Below, piece by piece: positions 49,521-58,966 of a stretch of DNA of 64,000 nucleotides (positions within the stretch are counted from its first letter, which is position 1; each line of letters begins with the position of its first letter). The notes beneath the pieces are model-generated. The model saw only the letters and a program-made list of their open reading frames with translations, made no database searches and was not told the origin of the DNA. The stretch is from Nocardia ignorata NBRC 108230 (GTDB taxonomy: Bacteria; Actinomycetota; Actinomycetes; Mycobacteriales; Mycobacteriaceae). The stretch is taken from the NCBI RefSeq assembly GCF_001612905.1, contig NZ_BDBI01000031.1:118972-182971 (forward strand), written 5' to 3'. A program made the position numbers and the translations under genes.

Positions 49521-50300
49521 TCAGTGTGCGTGCAGGTTTCGGGCGGTCGGTGAGGTCGGCGTGGTGGCCGGGTCCGGCGCGGTGCCGAGCAGTCGATCGG
49601 CCGTGCCGGTGGTGGTTACCGTGAACCAGTAGTGCTCGTTCTTGTAGTGGTGATGGCGATGATTACGCCAAATCGCCCGATACGCGGCATGTTTCGGCTT
49701 GTAGTCGGTGTGGATCAGGTAGTGCGTCCACTCGTAGAGCAGGCCGAGAACGGTAATGGTGAGCAGGAAAGTGAGGCCGAGGCCGAGGCGCGGGAACGCG
49801 AGCAGCGCGATGGCCACCAGGGCCGCGATGGTGAGCAGCAGCGACTTCGGCGGGATGAAGATCAGCGGCACATCGCGCGGGTCGGTGTGGTGGGCGCGGT
49901 GTTTGCGGGCCAACTCGCTGTCGAGAGTGATCGGACCCAGATGCTGTGGCCGCCAATGCAAAACGGTGACATGGATGATCCATTCGATCAGCGGGAATGC
50001 CGCGAGGAACAGGATCGGCACCAGTGCGTCGGTGAGCCGCCAATCCCCGACCAGCACGCGTGCGACCGAGGCGACGATCAGTACCGCGCCGATCATCCAC
50101 GGCGACGGATGCCGAAGGAATTCTCGCCCCGCCGCGTCCAGGGACACGCTGCGGCGAATTCGGGCCGAGCTGCCGGCGGATTCGCTTCGCTTCGTGGGAG
50201 GCAGGTGCTCGCCGGAGCCCGAGCCGGTCCGTTCGGCAGCCTTCTCGCCTGTGCCGGTGACGGTTTCGTGCGACGACGTTGTCGGACGGTCAGTAGTCAT
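49521..50300 (-). CDS. Fatty acid hydroxylase/sterol desaturase superfamily protein
   Basis: A 259-residue diiron membrane oxygenase type protein. The His clusters are HVTVLH, KHRAHH, HYLIH and NHRHHHYKNEHYW, the eight-His set of the superfamily, placed between four membrane segments. The first 60 residues are hydrophilic and Ser/Thr-rich. The substrate may be a lipid or carotenoid. It follows the FadR-type regulator by 18 bp in the same operon. Confidence 0.88.
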   Translation of the reverse strand: MTTDRPTTSSHETVTGTGEKAAERTGSGSGEHLPPTKRSESAGSSARIRRSVSLDAAGREFLRHPSPWMIGAVLIVASVARVLVGDWRLTDALVPILFLAAFPLIEWIIHVTVLHWRPQHLGPITLDSELARKHRAHHTDPRDVPLIFIPPKSLLLTIAALVAIALLAFPRLGLGLTFLLTITVLGLLYEWTHYLIHTDYKPKHAAYRAIWRNHRHHHYKNEHYWFTVTTTGTADRLLGTAPDPATTPTSPTARNLHAH

Positions 50301-50318
50301 GGTGCTTCCTCGGGTGGA

Positions 50319-51104
50319 TCATGCCCCGTCGAGGGCATGGATGAGAGCGGTGGTCGCCGGCTCGAGCAGTGCCCGAGCGCATTCGGCGGCCCGTTCCGGC
50401 TCGCCCGCGTCGATCGCGGCGGCCAGGTCTCGATACGCGCCCCCATTGCCCACCTCGGCGGACATGATCGGCGCGAGCGCGGCCAACGCGGGTTCGTAGG
50501 CGGCGCGCAGCATGGAATACATCAGCCGGAACGCGATCGAGTCGGCGAGATCGAGCACGTGATCCCAGAATTCGAGCGCGATCCGCTGCTGGGTGAGTGG
50601 ATCCGATTCGGCGACAAGCCTTTCGACCGAGTCGTGCAGGAGCGTCAACACGCCGTCCACCGCCGATTCCGCGATGGGCGTCGGCGCGGCCTCGGCCGAC
50701 GGGGTCGTGCCGCCCCCGCGAGCGGCCTCCCCGCGCACCCGGCGCGCGGCGAGCTCGGCGATCTTCGGCCCGTTGTGCAACCGCGCCTCGAGGATGCTCC
50801 GCGCGACCGCCGGATCGATCGAGTCCCCCCGAAGCAACAGCCGTGGCAGCACCTCCAACCCCGAACTGCGCCGATAATCCAGCACAGTCGTGGCTTCCCC
50901 CTGCCGCACCGAGACCAACCCAGCCGCCGCCAACCGCTGCAACGCCTCCCGCACCGCAGGCCGTGAAACCCCCAGCGCCTCGGCCAGCTGCCGCTCACTC
51001 GGCAACGAACTCCCCACCGTCAGCTCCCCACCCAGAACCTGCTCGGCGATCTGCTCGAACACGTCCCCGGATACCGACCGCTTCACAACAGGAGTCCACG
51101 CCAT
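50319..51104 (-). CDS. FadR/GntR family transcriptional regulator
   Basis: A 261-residue regulator. The N-terminal winged HTH (LTVGSSLPSERQLAEALGVS, then RPAVREALQRLAAAGLV) is of the GntR type, and the C-terminal all-helical FCD domain (about 100-255) binds a small acid through metal-held His/Asp residues. ATG 51104 is fixed by GGGGG upstream and by the position of the HTH. An operator of the family form lies 38 bp upstream, so it probably represses itself and the hydroxylase gene. Confidence 0.92.
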   Translation of the reverse strand: MAWTPVVKRSVSGDVFEQIAEQVLGGELTVGSSLPSERQLAEALGVSRPAVREALQRLAAAGLVSVRQGEATTVLDYRRSSGLEVLPRLLLRGDSIDPAVARSILEARLHNGPKIAELAARRVRGEAARGGGTTPSAEAAPTPIAESAVDGVLTLLHDSVERLVAESDPLTQQRIALEFWDHVLDLADSIAFRLMYSMLRAAYEPALAALAPIMSAEVGNGGAYRDLAAAIDAGEPERAAECARALLEPATTALIHALDGA

Positions 51105-51141
51105 ACCCCCAGCATGCGCCCCGTCTGGCCAGCTGGTCAAG

Positions 51142-51152
51142 TGGTAAGACCA
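51142..51152. promoter_or_regulatory. FadR/GntR-type operator
   Basis: TGGTAAGACCA, a perfect TGGT-N3-ACCA dyad of the kind bound by FadR-subfamily regulators, 38 bp upstream of the regulator's own start. Confidence 0.7.
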
Positions 51153-51318
51153 GTCCGCGACCCTAGCACGGCACCTCGGACGGACGGCTATCAGTCCGAG
51201 CAGGCAAAATCCCGCTTCGGCGCAGGCTTGGGCGGTAGCGGTTCGAAGGCGACCACAGCCGCGACTGTCGCAGCGCCCGACCGGTACTCGCCCCACGCTC
51301 AACCGATCTGGACGCGCG

Positions 51319-51379
51319 ATCACCACGCTCTGGTGGCGGAAGCTACTCGGCCGATGTCGCCATCAGAGCGTGGTGATCA
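51319..51379. repeat. Long inverted repeat after the ABC operon
   Basis: GATCACCACGCTCTG (51319-51333) and its exact complement (51365-51379) form a 15-bp stem, extended inward by GGCG/CGCC after a 2-bp interruption, with a 19-nt loop. It begins 6 bp after the stop of the last ABC operon gene, so it may end that transcript, though no U-tract follows. Confidence 0.75.
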
Positions 51380-51384
51380 ATCGT

Positions 51385-52029
51385 TCAGCTGGGGTCGGAG
51401 CCTCGGATGGCGGAGAGCCAGGTGGCGGTGGCGGCGGCGACGGTGGTGGCGCCGATGAAGGCGGGGAGGCCGCCGTTCATGACGTAGACCCAGAGAAGGC
51501 CGGCGAAAGGGGCGGCGACCGTGGATTGGGCGTCGAGGATCAGGCGCCGGGTTGGGGTGAAGGCGGGTGGGTCGGCGGGACGGGTGGGGTTGTCGACGAG
51601 CTTGCCCGGGGGCTCGGTGGTGCGTGCCCGGCCGGAGGGGAAGAACCGGGTCGAGCCCGCGGAAATCGAGCGCGGGGTGATGTCCAGGTCGGTGGGGGTG
51701 AGGGTGGACAGTGCCGGTTCGTAGAACACCGGCTGCCACACCGTGCACTCACCCGCGCTGATCTCCAGGAACGACCGGCTCACCAGCCGATGCTGCTGCC
51801 GAACCCGCCGCCCCGCCGCGATCCCGCGGCCGTCCTGCCGCGCCGCGACCCCGCTGGGCAGCACCCCGAACGCCAGCGCCAGCTGATAGCCGGTGTACCC
51901 GAGCACCCCCAACGCCACCACGGCCAGCGCACTCACCTGATCCAGGTCGGCGAACGGCACCCACGCCGCGATGACGACGAGGGTGCCGCAGGTGACCGCC
52001 AGTGGATAGGTGAGGGCTCGCAGGCTCAC
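51385..52029 (-). CDS. Membrane protein of unknown function at the end of the ABC operon
   Basis: A 214-residue protein with two N-terminal membrane segments (LAVTCGTLVVIAAWVPF, ALAVVALGVLGYTGYQLA), a central soluble part with a Cys (EISAGECTVWQPVFYEPAL) and two C-terminal hydrophobic segments. No family is recognised. GTG 52029 overlaps the stop of the substrate-binding protein gene (GTGA), so it is translated with the operon and may assist the transporter. Confidence 0.78.
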   Translation of the reverse strand: MSLRALTYPLAVTCGTLVVIAAWVPFADLDQVSALAVVALGVLGYTGYQLALAFGVLPSGVAARQDGRGIAAGRRVRQQHRLVSRSFLEISAGECTVWQPVFYEPALSTLTPTDLDITPRSISAGSTRFFPSGRARTTEPPGKLVDNPTRPADPPAFTPTRRLILDAQSTVAAPFAGLLWVYVMNGGLPAFIGATTVAAATATWLSAIRGSDPS

Positions 52030-53696
52030 TTCAGAAAGCCGACCTTGGTGTAGTCGGGTGACGCGAGGCCGAACGCTCCGTAGTTGGCGAGGTTCTCCCG
52101 CACGGCGTAGGTGCCCGAAGCCTGTTGCAGCGGAATCGAATAGCCGGAAGCGAAGATCAGCTTGTCGCATTCGTTGGCGAGTTCGCGCGCCTTGTCGGGA
52201 TCGAGTTCGGAGATCGTGCGTTCGATGAGCGCGTTCAGCTCCGGCGACCCGATCCGGGCCTTGTTGGACTTCAAGTTGTTCGGGTCGTAGGCGTAGATCT
52301 GCGGCAACGCACCGAGCGGCAGCACGCTTCCGCCCCAACTGAACTGGGCCAGTTCGAAGTTGCCCGGGTCGATCACGTCCTTGAAAAGCCCCGCACCCGG
52401 CACCGTCTGGATGTTCAGCTTCACGCCGATCTGTGCCAGGTTCTGCTGCACGATCTGCGCGGTCTGTACCCAGCCGTCCTGCTGGTACATCACATCGCGG
52501 AGTTCGAGCTTGCGCCCGTCCTTCTCGCGAACCTCACCGTTGAGTTTCCAGCCGAGGTCGTCGAGCATCTTCGCCGCCGCGGTCGGGTCGAAGGAGATGG
52601 GTCCGGAATTGTCCTGGTACCCCTTCTGTCCCTGCATGTAGATGTGGTTGTTCAGCGGCTTCGGATCGTCGACCACGCCGTTCTGCGCGGCATTGACGAT
52701 GCCCTGCCGGTCGATCGCCTTGGACAGCGCGATCCGCAACTGCGGGTCCTCGAGCAGCGAACCGGGCGCGCCGTTGAACGTGATGTGCGACCAGCTCGGT
52801 TCCGGCGTGCGCCGCAGCACCACGCCCGCCGCCTGCTTGGCGCCGGTCACGTTCTCGATCCCCGACATGTAGGCGACGTCGAGTTCGTTGTTCTGGATGG
52901 CGGGCAGCCAAGCTGAACTGTCGAGCACGCTGAAGGTGATCGTGTCGAGTTTGGGTGTCGCGCCCCACCAGGCCGGATTGCGTGACAGGACGATCCGGTT
53001 CTGCGTGCGGTCGATCGAGCTGATCTGGAACGGGCCGGCGCTCACCACGAGACCATTGCGGTCACGGTCGTTGAACGCCGCGGCCGATTCGGTGCTCGCC
53101 TTCGGATACAGCGGACTGAACTGTCCCTGCCATTCGGCATACGGCTGCGAGAAGGTGACGACGGCCTGCCGATCATCGACACCGCGCTCCACCTTCTCCA
53201 CACGCTCGAACCCGCTGGTCGCCGAAATCAGATACGCCGGGTCACGGCCACTGAGCGCCGCCGCTTGCGAGCGAAGATCTTCCCAGGTGATCGGCGTCCC
53301 GTCGGACCACATCGCCTTCGGGTTGATCGTGTACGTCACCTGCTGGGGATTGGTACCGGTGAGCTGGATATCGGTGAAATAGTCATGGTTGACCGACAAT
53401 TCGCCTGCGGCATTACTGGTGTAGGGCGAGGGCAGCAACGGCTCGATCACATCGCCGGTGTTCTCGGTAGTCCCGTCGACCTGCAAATAGTTGAACGTTT
53501 CCGGCAGTGCGCTCAGCACCAATCGCAGATTGCCACCGTCGCGCAGGTCGGCCACATCGTGGGCGTTGATGTCGTTACCGGTACCGATGAGATTGGTACC
53601 GGAGGAACCGCCGGTGTCGGCCGAACACCCGGACAGGATCAGGCCGATGGCCACACATGGCACCGCGAACCGGGTACCGAGCGAGCGAATTCGCAT
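52026..53696 (-). CDS. ABC transporter substrate-binding lipoprotein 1 (family 5)
   Basis: A 556-residue peptide/opine-type binding protein. The lipobox is in IGLILSGCSAD. The body carries the SBP_bac_5 features YTINPKAMWSDGTPITWEDL and FNGAPGSLLEDPQLRIALSK. It is one of three paralogues in a row. Subfamily features resemble the LpqW-like group of Mycobacteriales. ATG 53696 follows GGAAAGGG. The ligand is unknown; small peptides are the first guess. Confidence 0.9.
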   Translation of the reverse strand: MRIRSLGTRFAVPCVAIGLILSGCSADTGGSSGTNLIGTGNDINAHDVADLRDGGNLRLVLSALPETFNYLQVDGTTENTGDVIEPLLPSPYTSNAAGELSVNHDYFTDIQLTGTNPQQVTYTINPKAMWSDGTPITWEDLRSQAAALSGRDPAYLISATSGFERVEKVERGVDDRQAVVTFSQPYAEWQGQFSPLYPKASTESAAAFNDRDRNGLVVSAGPFQISSIDRTQNRIVLSRNPAWWGATPKLDTITFSVLDSSAWLPAIQNNELDVAYMSGIENVTGAKQAAGVVLRRTPEPSWSHITFNGAPGSLLEDPQLRIALSKAIDRQGIVNAAQNGVVDDPKPLNNHIYMQGQKGYQDNSGPISFDPTAAAKMLDDLGWKLNGEVREKDGRKLELRDVMYQQDGWVQTAQIVQQNLAQIGVKLNIQTVPGAGLFKDVIDPGNFELAQFSWGGSVLPLGALPQIYAYDPNNLKSNKARIGSPELNALIERTISELDPDKARELANECDKLIFASGYSIPLQQASGTYAVRENLANYGAFGLASPDYTKVGFLK

Positions 53697-53728
53697 GGGG
53701 TTGCGCCCTTTCCGTAAGCGGGCCGAGG

Positions 53729-55417
53729 TCACTTGACGAAGCCGACCTTGGTGTAGTCGTAGGAAGCCAACCCCGAGGCACCGTAGTTGGCGAGTGTTTC
53801 GCGCACCGCGACCGTGCCCGCCGACTGCACGATGGGCAGGGAGAAACCGGATTCGAAGATGATCCGGTCGGCCTCGTTGGCCATTTCGATCGCCTTCTCC
53901 GGGTCCAGCTCGGAGATGATGTCCTCGATCAGGGCGTTCAGTTCGGGGGAGCCGATGCGGCCCTTGTTGCTGAGCGGGTTTTCCGGGTTGTAGGCGTAGA
54001 TCTGGGGGAGCGCACCGAGCGGGAAAATGCTCTTGGACCAGGTGAACTGCGCGATATCGAAATTGCCCGGGTCGATGACATCGGTGAACAGGCCGTTGCC
54101 CGGGTAGGTCTCGATGTGCAGTTTCACCCCGATCTGGGCCAGGTTCTGCTGCGCGATCTGGGCCATCTGCACCCAGCTGTCCTGCTGGTACATCACATCG
54201 CGGATCTCGAGTTTGCGGCCGTCTTTCTCGCGGACGTCACCGTTGAGCTTCCAGCCGAGTTCGTCGAGCATGCGGGCTGCTTCGGCGGGGTCGTAGGCCA
54301 CCGACTGGGCGTTGTCTTGATAGCCCTTCTGCCCGTCGAGGTAGATGTGGTTGTTGAGCGGCTTCGGGTCGGTGACGATGCCGTTCTGGGTGGCGGTGGC
54401 GATGGCCTGACGGTCGATGCCCTTGGAGATCGCGACGCGCAGCTTCGGGTCGGCCAGGATGGAACCGGGCGCGCCGTTGAAGGTGAAGTGCGAGAACCGC
54501 GGCGCGGGGGCGCGGCGCACCTTGATGCCGGGGGAATTGCTCGCGGTCTTCACCTCATCGATGCCCGAAACCGTCGCAGCGTCGAGTTCGTTGTTCTGCA
54601 GGGCGTTCAGCCGTGCCGAATAGTCGAGCACGCTGTAGGTGACCGTGTCGAGCTTCGGGGTGTCACCCCACCATTTCGGGTTGCGGTTCAAGGTGATGCG
54701 CTGCTGCGCGCGGTCGATCCCGGTCACCATGAACGGCCCCGCCGACAGCGGCATTTCGTTGCGGTACATGTCGTCGAAGGCCTGGGTCGTTGCGGTGCTC
54801 TGCTTCGGGTACAGCGGATTGAACAGGCCCTGCCATTCGGCGTAGTGCTTGGCGTAGGTGACGACCGCCTGTCGATCGTCGACGCCGCGCTCGACCTTCT
54901 CGACACGGTCGTAGCCCTGCGTCGCCGACACCTGATAACCGAGATCGCGACCGCTCAACGCATGTGCCTGCGACTTCAGATCCTCCCAGGTGATGGGCGA
55001 ACCGTCCGACCACACCGCCTTCGGGTTGATCGTGTACGTCACCTGCTGCGGTTCGGTATTGGTGAGCTGCACGTCGGTGAAATAGTTGTGGTCAATCGTG
55101 ATGTTGCCCGCGGCATCGGCATTGATCGTGCCGGGCAGAGTCCACCCGACCACATCGCTCACCTCGCCGTCGGCGTCGATGTGGTTCGCGTTGAAGGTGG
55201 GCGGGAATCCGGTGAGCGGAAGCCGGAGGTTGCCGCCGTCCCGCAATTCGTCGCGTTCCTTGGGGTTGATGTCGTTCATCGCCGTGATCGAACTCGACCC
55301 GGTCTCCAGCTCGGGACCGGAACCACAACCACCGAGCAGCAGCGTCAGCGCGGCGACTGGTGCGGCGACGCGAAATCCGGCGCGGCGCAGCCGGGAACCA
55401 TAGGTAGCTGTGGTCAT
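53729..55417 (-). CDS. ABC transporter substrate-binding lipoprotein 2 (family 5)
   Basis: A 562-residue paralogue. The lipobox is in ALTLLLGGCGSG. Signature segments are YTINPKAVWSDGSPITWEDL and FNGAPGSILADPKLRVAISK. Its start overlaps the stop of the third binding protein (ATGA). It shares long identical stretches with protein 1 (such as VEKVERGVDDRQAVVT), so the copies arose by tandem duplication, then drifted. Confidence 0.9.
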   Translation of the reverse strand: MTTATYGSRLRRAGFRVAAPVAALTLLLGGCGSGPELETGSSSITAMNDINPKERDELRDGGNLRLPLTGFPPTFNANHIDADGEVSDVVGWTLPGTINADAAGNITIDHNYFTDVQLTNTEPQQVTYTINPKAVWSDGSPITWEDLKSQAHALSGRDLGYQVSATQGYDRVEKVERGVDDRQAVVTYAKHYAEWQGLFNPLYPKQSTATTQAFDDMYRNEMPLSAGPFMVTGIDRAQQRITLNRNPKWWGDTPKLDTVTYSVLDYSARLNALQNNELDAATVSGIDEVKTASNSPGIKVRRAPAPRFSHFTFNGAPGSILADPKLRVAISKGIDRQAIATATQNGIVTDPKPLNNHIYLDGQKGYQDNAQSVAYDPAEAARMLDELGWKLNGDVREKDGRKLEIRDVMYQQDSWVQMAQIAQQNLAQIGVKLHIETYPGNGLFTDVIDPGNFDIAQFTWSKSIFPLGALPQIYAYNPENPLSNKGRIGSPELNALIEDIISELDPEKAIEMANEADRIIFESGFSLPIVQSAGTVAVRETLANYGASGLASYDYTKVGFVK

Positions 55418-57105
55418 TTCAGGAATCCGATCTTCGTGTAGTCGTAGGTGGCCAGTCCCGGTGAACCGATATTGGCGAGGGTCGAGCGGGCGCCGACGCT
55501 TCCGTCGGTTTGCATGAGTGGCAGGGAATGGCCTTCTTCGAAGACTTTGCGGTCGACTTGGTTGGCGAGTTCGATGGACTTTTCCGGGTCGAGTTCGGTG
55601 AGCGTGCGTTCGATGAGGGCGTTGAGTTCGGGGGAGCCGATGCGGCCGTAGTTGCCTTGGAGGTCGTCGGGGTCGTAGTAGTAGATCTGGCGGATGCTGC
55701 TCAGGGGGAACGGGTCGCCCTGGAAGATGAATTGGGCGGCGTCGAAGTCGCCGGGCTGGATGACATCGGTGAAATAGCCCGCGCCCGGTTTGGTGTCGAT
55801 GGTGAGGCCGACGCCGATCGCGGCCAGGTTCTGCTGGATGATCTGGGCGATCTGCACCCAGGTGGGGTCGTTGTACATCACGTCGCGGATGACGAGTTTG
55901 CGGCCGTCTTTCTCGCGCACGTCGCCGTTGAGTTTCCAGCCGAGGGCATCGAGTTCGCGGGCGGCGGCGTCGGGGTCGAATCCGAGACTGTTGTCCTGGT
56001 AACCCTTTTGGCCCTGCAGGAAGATGTGGTTGTTCAGCGGAGTCGGCTTTTCGACGAGTCCGCCCTGCAAGGCGTCGACGATGTGCTGGCGGTCGATCGC
56101 CTTCGAAATGGCTACGCGCACACCTTCTTCAGCGAGGATCGAGCCGGGCGCACCGTTGAACGTGATGTGGCGCCAGCGATTGCCGGGTGCGCGGCGCACG
56201 ACGAGGTCCTGGGTACCGCGCACGGTCTGCACATCTTCGAGGGTGGTCAACCGGACCAGGTCGAGTTCGTTGTTCTGCAACGCCTGCACCCACGACGAAT
56301 GGTCGAGCACCGAGTAGGTGATGGTGTCGAGCACCGGCTTGTCACCCCACCAGCGGGGGTTGCGGCCCAACGTGATCCGTCCCTGACCGCGATCGGTGCC
56401 GGTGACGATGAACGGCCCGGCCGACACACCCATCGCATCGGCGAGGCTGGTGTTGAACGCCTCGGGAGTGCTGGTCACCGACTTCGGATACAGGTTGGTG
56501 TTGCCCGCGAACTGTCCGCGCCAGTCGGCGTAGGGGGTGTTGAAGGTGAGCACGGCCTGCCGGTCGTCGACGCCGCGCTCCACCTTCTCGACGAATTCGA
56601 AACCGTTGGTGATCGCGATCAGGTACCGCTTGTCGCGCCCGCTCAGCGCGTTGGCCTGGGCGGCGATGTCCTCCCAGGTGATGGGCGTACCGTCGGACCA
56701 CACCGCCGCGGGATTGATCGTGTACGTCACCCGCATCGGATCGGTGCTGGTCAACTCCACGCCGGTGAAGAAGTCGGTGTCGACCGTCAGCTGACCCGAC
56801 GCGTCCACTTCGAACGCGCGCGGCAGCATGGCGCGCACGATCTCGCCGATCTCCCCGTCGTTGCCGTCGTTGGACAGCGTGTTCCAGTTCGCCGGATACG
56901 AGGTGACGGCCAGGCGCAGATTCCCGCCCTCGCGCAGTTCCCCGACTTCCTTGGGATTGATGTCGATGGAGCTGCCGATCGCGCTGGTGTACCCGTCGGC
57001 CGCGTCGTCACCGCCGCCACAACCCGCCACGATCATCCCGGCGGCCACCACCACGGCCGCACAGCGCAGCCGGGCACCGTGCGTGCGTAGGCGTCGGGTT
57101 CTCAT
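55414..57105 (-). CDS. ABC transporter substrate-binding lipoprotein 3 (family 5)
   Basis: A 563-residue paralogue and the first binding protein of the operon. The lipobox is in AAGMIVAGCGGG. It carries YTINPAAVWSDGTPITWEDI and FNGAPGSILAEEGVRVAISK. It differs most in the region around residue 215 (FAGNTNLYPKS), which lies near the ligand lobe in this fold, so ligand choice may differ from copies 1 and 2. It follows the ATPase gene by 16 bp. Confidence 0.9.
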   Translation of the reverse strand: MRTRRLRTHGARLRCAAVVVAAGMIVAGCGGGDDAADGYTSAIGSSIDINPKEVGELREGGNLRLAVTSYPANWNTLSNDGNDGEIGEIVRAMLPRAFEVDASGQLTVDTDFFTGVELTSTDPMRVTYTINPAAVWSDGTPITWEDIAAQANALSGRDKRYLIAITNGFEFVEKVERGVDDRQAVLTFNTPYADWRGQFAGNTNLYPKSVTSTPEAFNTSLADAMGVSAGPFIVTGTDRGQGRITLGRNPRWWGDKPVLDTITYSVLDHSSWVQALQNNELDLVRLTTLEDVQTVRGTQDLVVRRAPGNRWRHITFNGAPGSILAEEGVRVAISKAIDRQHIVDALQGGLVEKPTPLNNHIFLQGQKGYQDNSLGFDPDAAARELDALGWKLNGDVREKDGRKLVIRDVMYNDPTWVQIAQIIQQNLAAIGVGLTIDTKPGAGYFTDVIQPGDFDAAQFIFQGDPFPLSSIRQIYYYDPDDLQGNYGRIGSPELNALIERTLTELDPEKSIELANQVDRKVFEEGHSLPLMQTDGSVGARSTLANIGSPGLATYDYTKIGFLK

Positions 57106-57121
57106 GGCGTCTCCTCCAAGG

Positions 57122-58966
57122 TCAGCCGCTCACGGCGGGTTCGGGCACGGCCGCGATCAGCGAGCGGGTGTACTCGTGCTGAGGATTCGCGAAAATCTGC
57201 TCCGCCGGACCGGATTCGACGATCTTGCCGCGCAACATCACCGCGATGTCGTGGGCCAGATTGCGCACCACCGACAGGTCGTGCGACACGAACAGATACG
57301 ACAGACCCCGCTCGGCCTGCAGATCGCGCAGCAGATTCAGCACACCGGCCTGAATCGACACGTCCAGCGACGACACCGGTTCGTCCAGGACGAGCAACGA
57401 CGGATCCAGCGCGAGCGCCCGCGCGATGCTGATGCGCTGCTTCTGCCCGCCGGAGAAATCCGACGGGTACCGGTCGGCGTGCTCGGGCCGCAGCCCGACT
57501 TGCCGCAACAACTCCGGCACCCGCTTGTTCACCTCGTCGCGGGAGCGTCCGTCGATGCGCAACGGTTCGGCGAGCACGTCGAAGATCGGCAGGCGCGGGT
57601 CGAGCGAGGCGCTCGGGTCCTGGAAGACGATCTGCATCTTGCGCCGGATCTCCCGGGTCTGCGCCTTGGTGAGCGTGGCGACATCGTGACCGAGCACCTC
57701 GATCGAACCCGATTGGGGGCGAACCAGATCCATGATCTGGGTGAGCGTCGTCGACTTGCCCGAACCGGACTCACCGACCAGCGCCAGGGTGCGGCCCGCG
57801 CGCACACTGAAACTGATCCCGTCGACGGCCCGCACCTCGCCGGTGCGCCGCCGCAACAGCACACCCGAGGTGAGCGGGAAGGTCTTCACCAGGTCGGTGA
57901 CCCGAAGGACCACGTCGTCGTCGGTGCGGTCGGGATGCGGCTGGGCCGCGATGTCGGCGCGGTAGGCGTCGAACAGTTCCGGTGTGCCGAGTTCGGCGGT
58001 GCGGATGCAGGCCGCCGAATGACCTTGGCTCACCCGCTCGAGCGGGGGTTCGGCGGCGGTGCAGTCGTCGATCGAGACGGGGCAGCGCGGCGCGAACGAA
58101 CACCCCGGCGGCAGGGCGTGCATGGCGGGCGGTGCGCCGACGATCGGGATCAGCGGGGTGCGGGCGGGACCGTCCATGCGGGGGATGGAACCGAGCAGGC
58201 CGACCGTGTACGGCATGCGTGGCGCCGCGAAAAGTTCTGTCACCGGGGCTGTTTCGACGACCTTCCCGGCGTACATCACCGCGACCCGGTCGGCGAGCGT
58301 CGCCGCGATGCCCATGTCGTGGGTGATCATGATGACGCCGGCACCGGTGATGTCGCGCGCCTTGCGCAGCAGGTCGAGGATCTGCGCCTGCACGGTGACG
58401 TCGAGCGCGGTGGTCGGTTCGTCGCAGATGATGAGGGCGGGATCGTTGGCGATGGCCATCGCGATCACCACCCGCTGACGCATACCGCCGGAGAACTCGT
58501 GCGGGAAGGCACGCGAACGCGCCCGGGCATCGGGGATGCCGACGAGTTCGAGCAGTTCGACGGCCTTTTCGCCGGCTTCCTTGCGGTTCATCTTGCCGTG
58601 CGCGAGCAGCGCCTCGGCCACCTGGTCGCCCACCCGGTACACCGGCGTGAGCGCCGAGAGCGGGTCCTGGAACACCATGCTGATCGAGGAACCGCGCAGC
58701 TTCGACATCTGCTTGTCGCCCAGGCCGAGCAGTTCGCGGCCACGCAACCGCACCGAACCCTGCACCCGCGCCTGCTCGGGCAGCAGCCCGATCACCGCGA
58801 GCGAGGACACCGACTTGCCGGAACCGGACTCGCCGACGATGGCGAGGACCTCACCGTCGGACACGGTGTAGTTCACCCCGCGCACGGCTTCGACGCGGCC
58901 CTCCTCGCCGGGGAACGACACCCGCAGATCGGTGACTTCCAGCAGCGGTGCGGTCGAATTCGTCAT
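57122..58966 (-). CDS. Fused dual ATP-binding protein of a peptide/nickel-type ABC transporter
   Basis: A 614-residue fusion of DppD- and DppF-like ATPases. The first cassette has Walker A GESGSGKSV, signature FSGGMRQRV and Walker B ALIICDEPT. Then comes the oligopeptide C-terminal region with Cys residues (GCSFAPRCP). The second cassette has GESGSGKSTTLTQ, FSGGQKQRI and LLVLDEPVS. Both cassettes look active. ATG 58966 overlaps the stop of the permease gene before it. Confidence 0.95.
   Translation of the reverse strand: MTNSTAPLLEVTDLRVSFPGEEGRVEAVRGVNYTVSDGEVLAIVGESGSGKSVSSLAVIGLLPEQARVQGSVRLRGRELLGLGDKQMSKLRGSSISMVFQDPLSALTPVYRVGDQVAEALLAHGKMNRKEAGEKAVELLELVGIPDARARSRAFPHEFSGGMRQRVVIAMAIANDPALIICDEPTTALDVTVQAQILDLLRKARDITGAGVIMITHDMGIAATLADRVAVMYAGKVVETAPVTELFAAPRMPYTVGLLGSIPRMDGPARTPLIPIVGAPPAMHALPPGCSFAPRCPVSIDDCTAAEPPLERVSQGHSAACIRTAELGTPELFDAYRADIAAQPHPDRTDDDVVLRVTDLVKTFPLTSGVLLRRRTGEVRAVDGISFSVRAGRTLALVGESGSGKSTTLTQIMDLVRPQSGSIEVLGHDVATLTKAQTREIRRKMQIVFQDPSASLDPRLPIFDVLAEPLRIDGRSRDEVNKRVPELLRQVGLRPEHADRYPSDFSGGQKQRISIARALALDPSLLVLDEPVSSLDVSIQAGVLNLLRDLQAERGLSYLFVSHDLSVVRNLAHDIAVMLRGKIVESGPAEQIFANPQHEYTRSLIAAVPEPAVSG

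Noticed and set aside
53657..55441. A 594-codon plus-strand frame opposite substrate-binding protein 2
   Set aside because: It is a shadow frame; the lipoprotein on the other strand has lipobox and family motifs.
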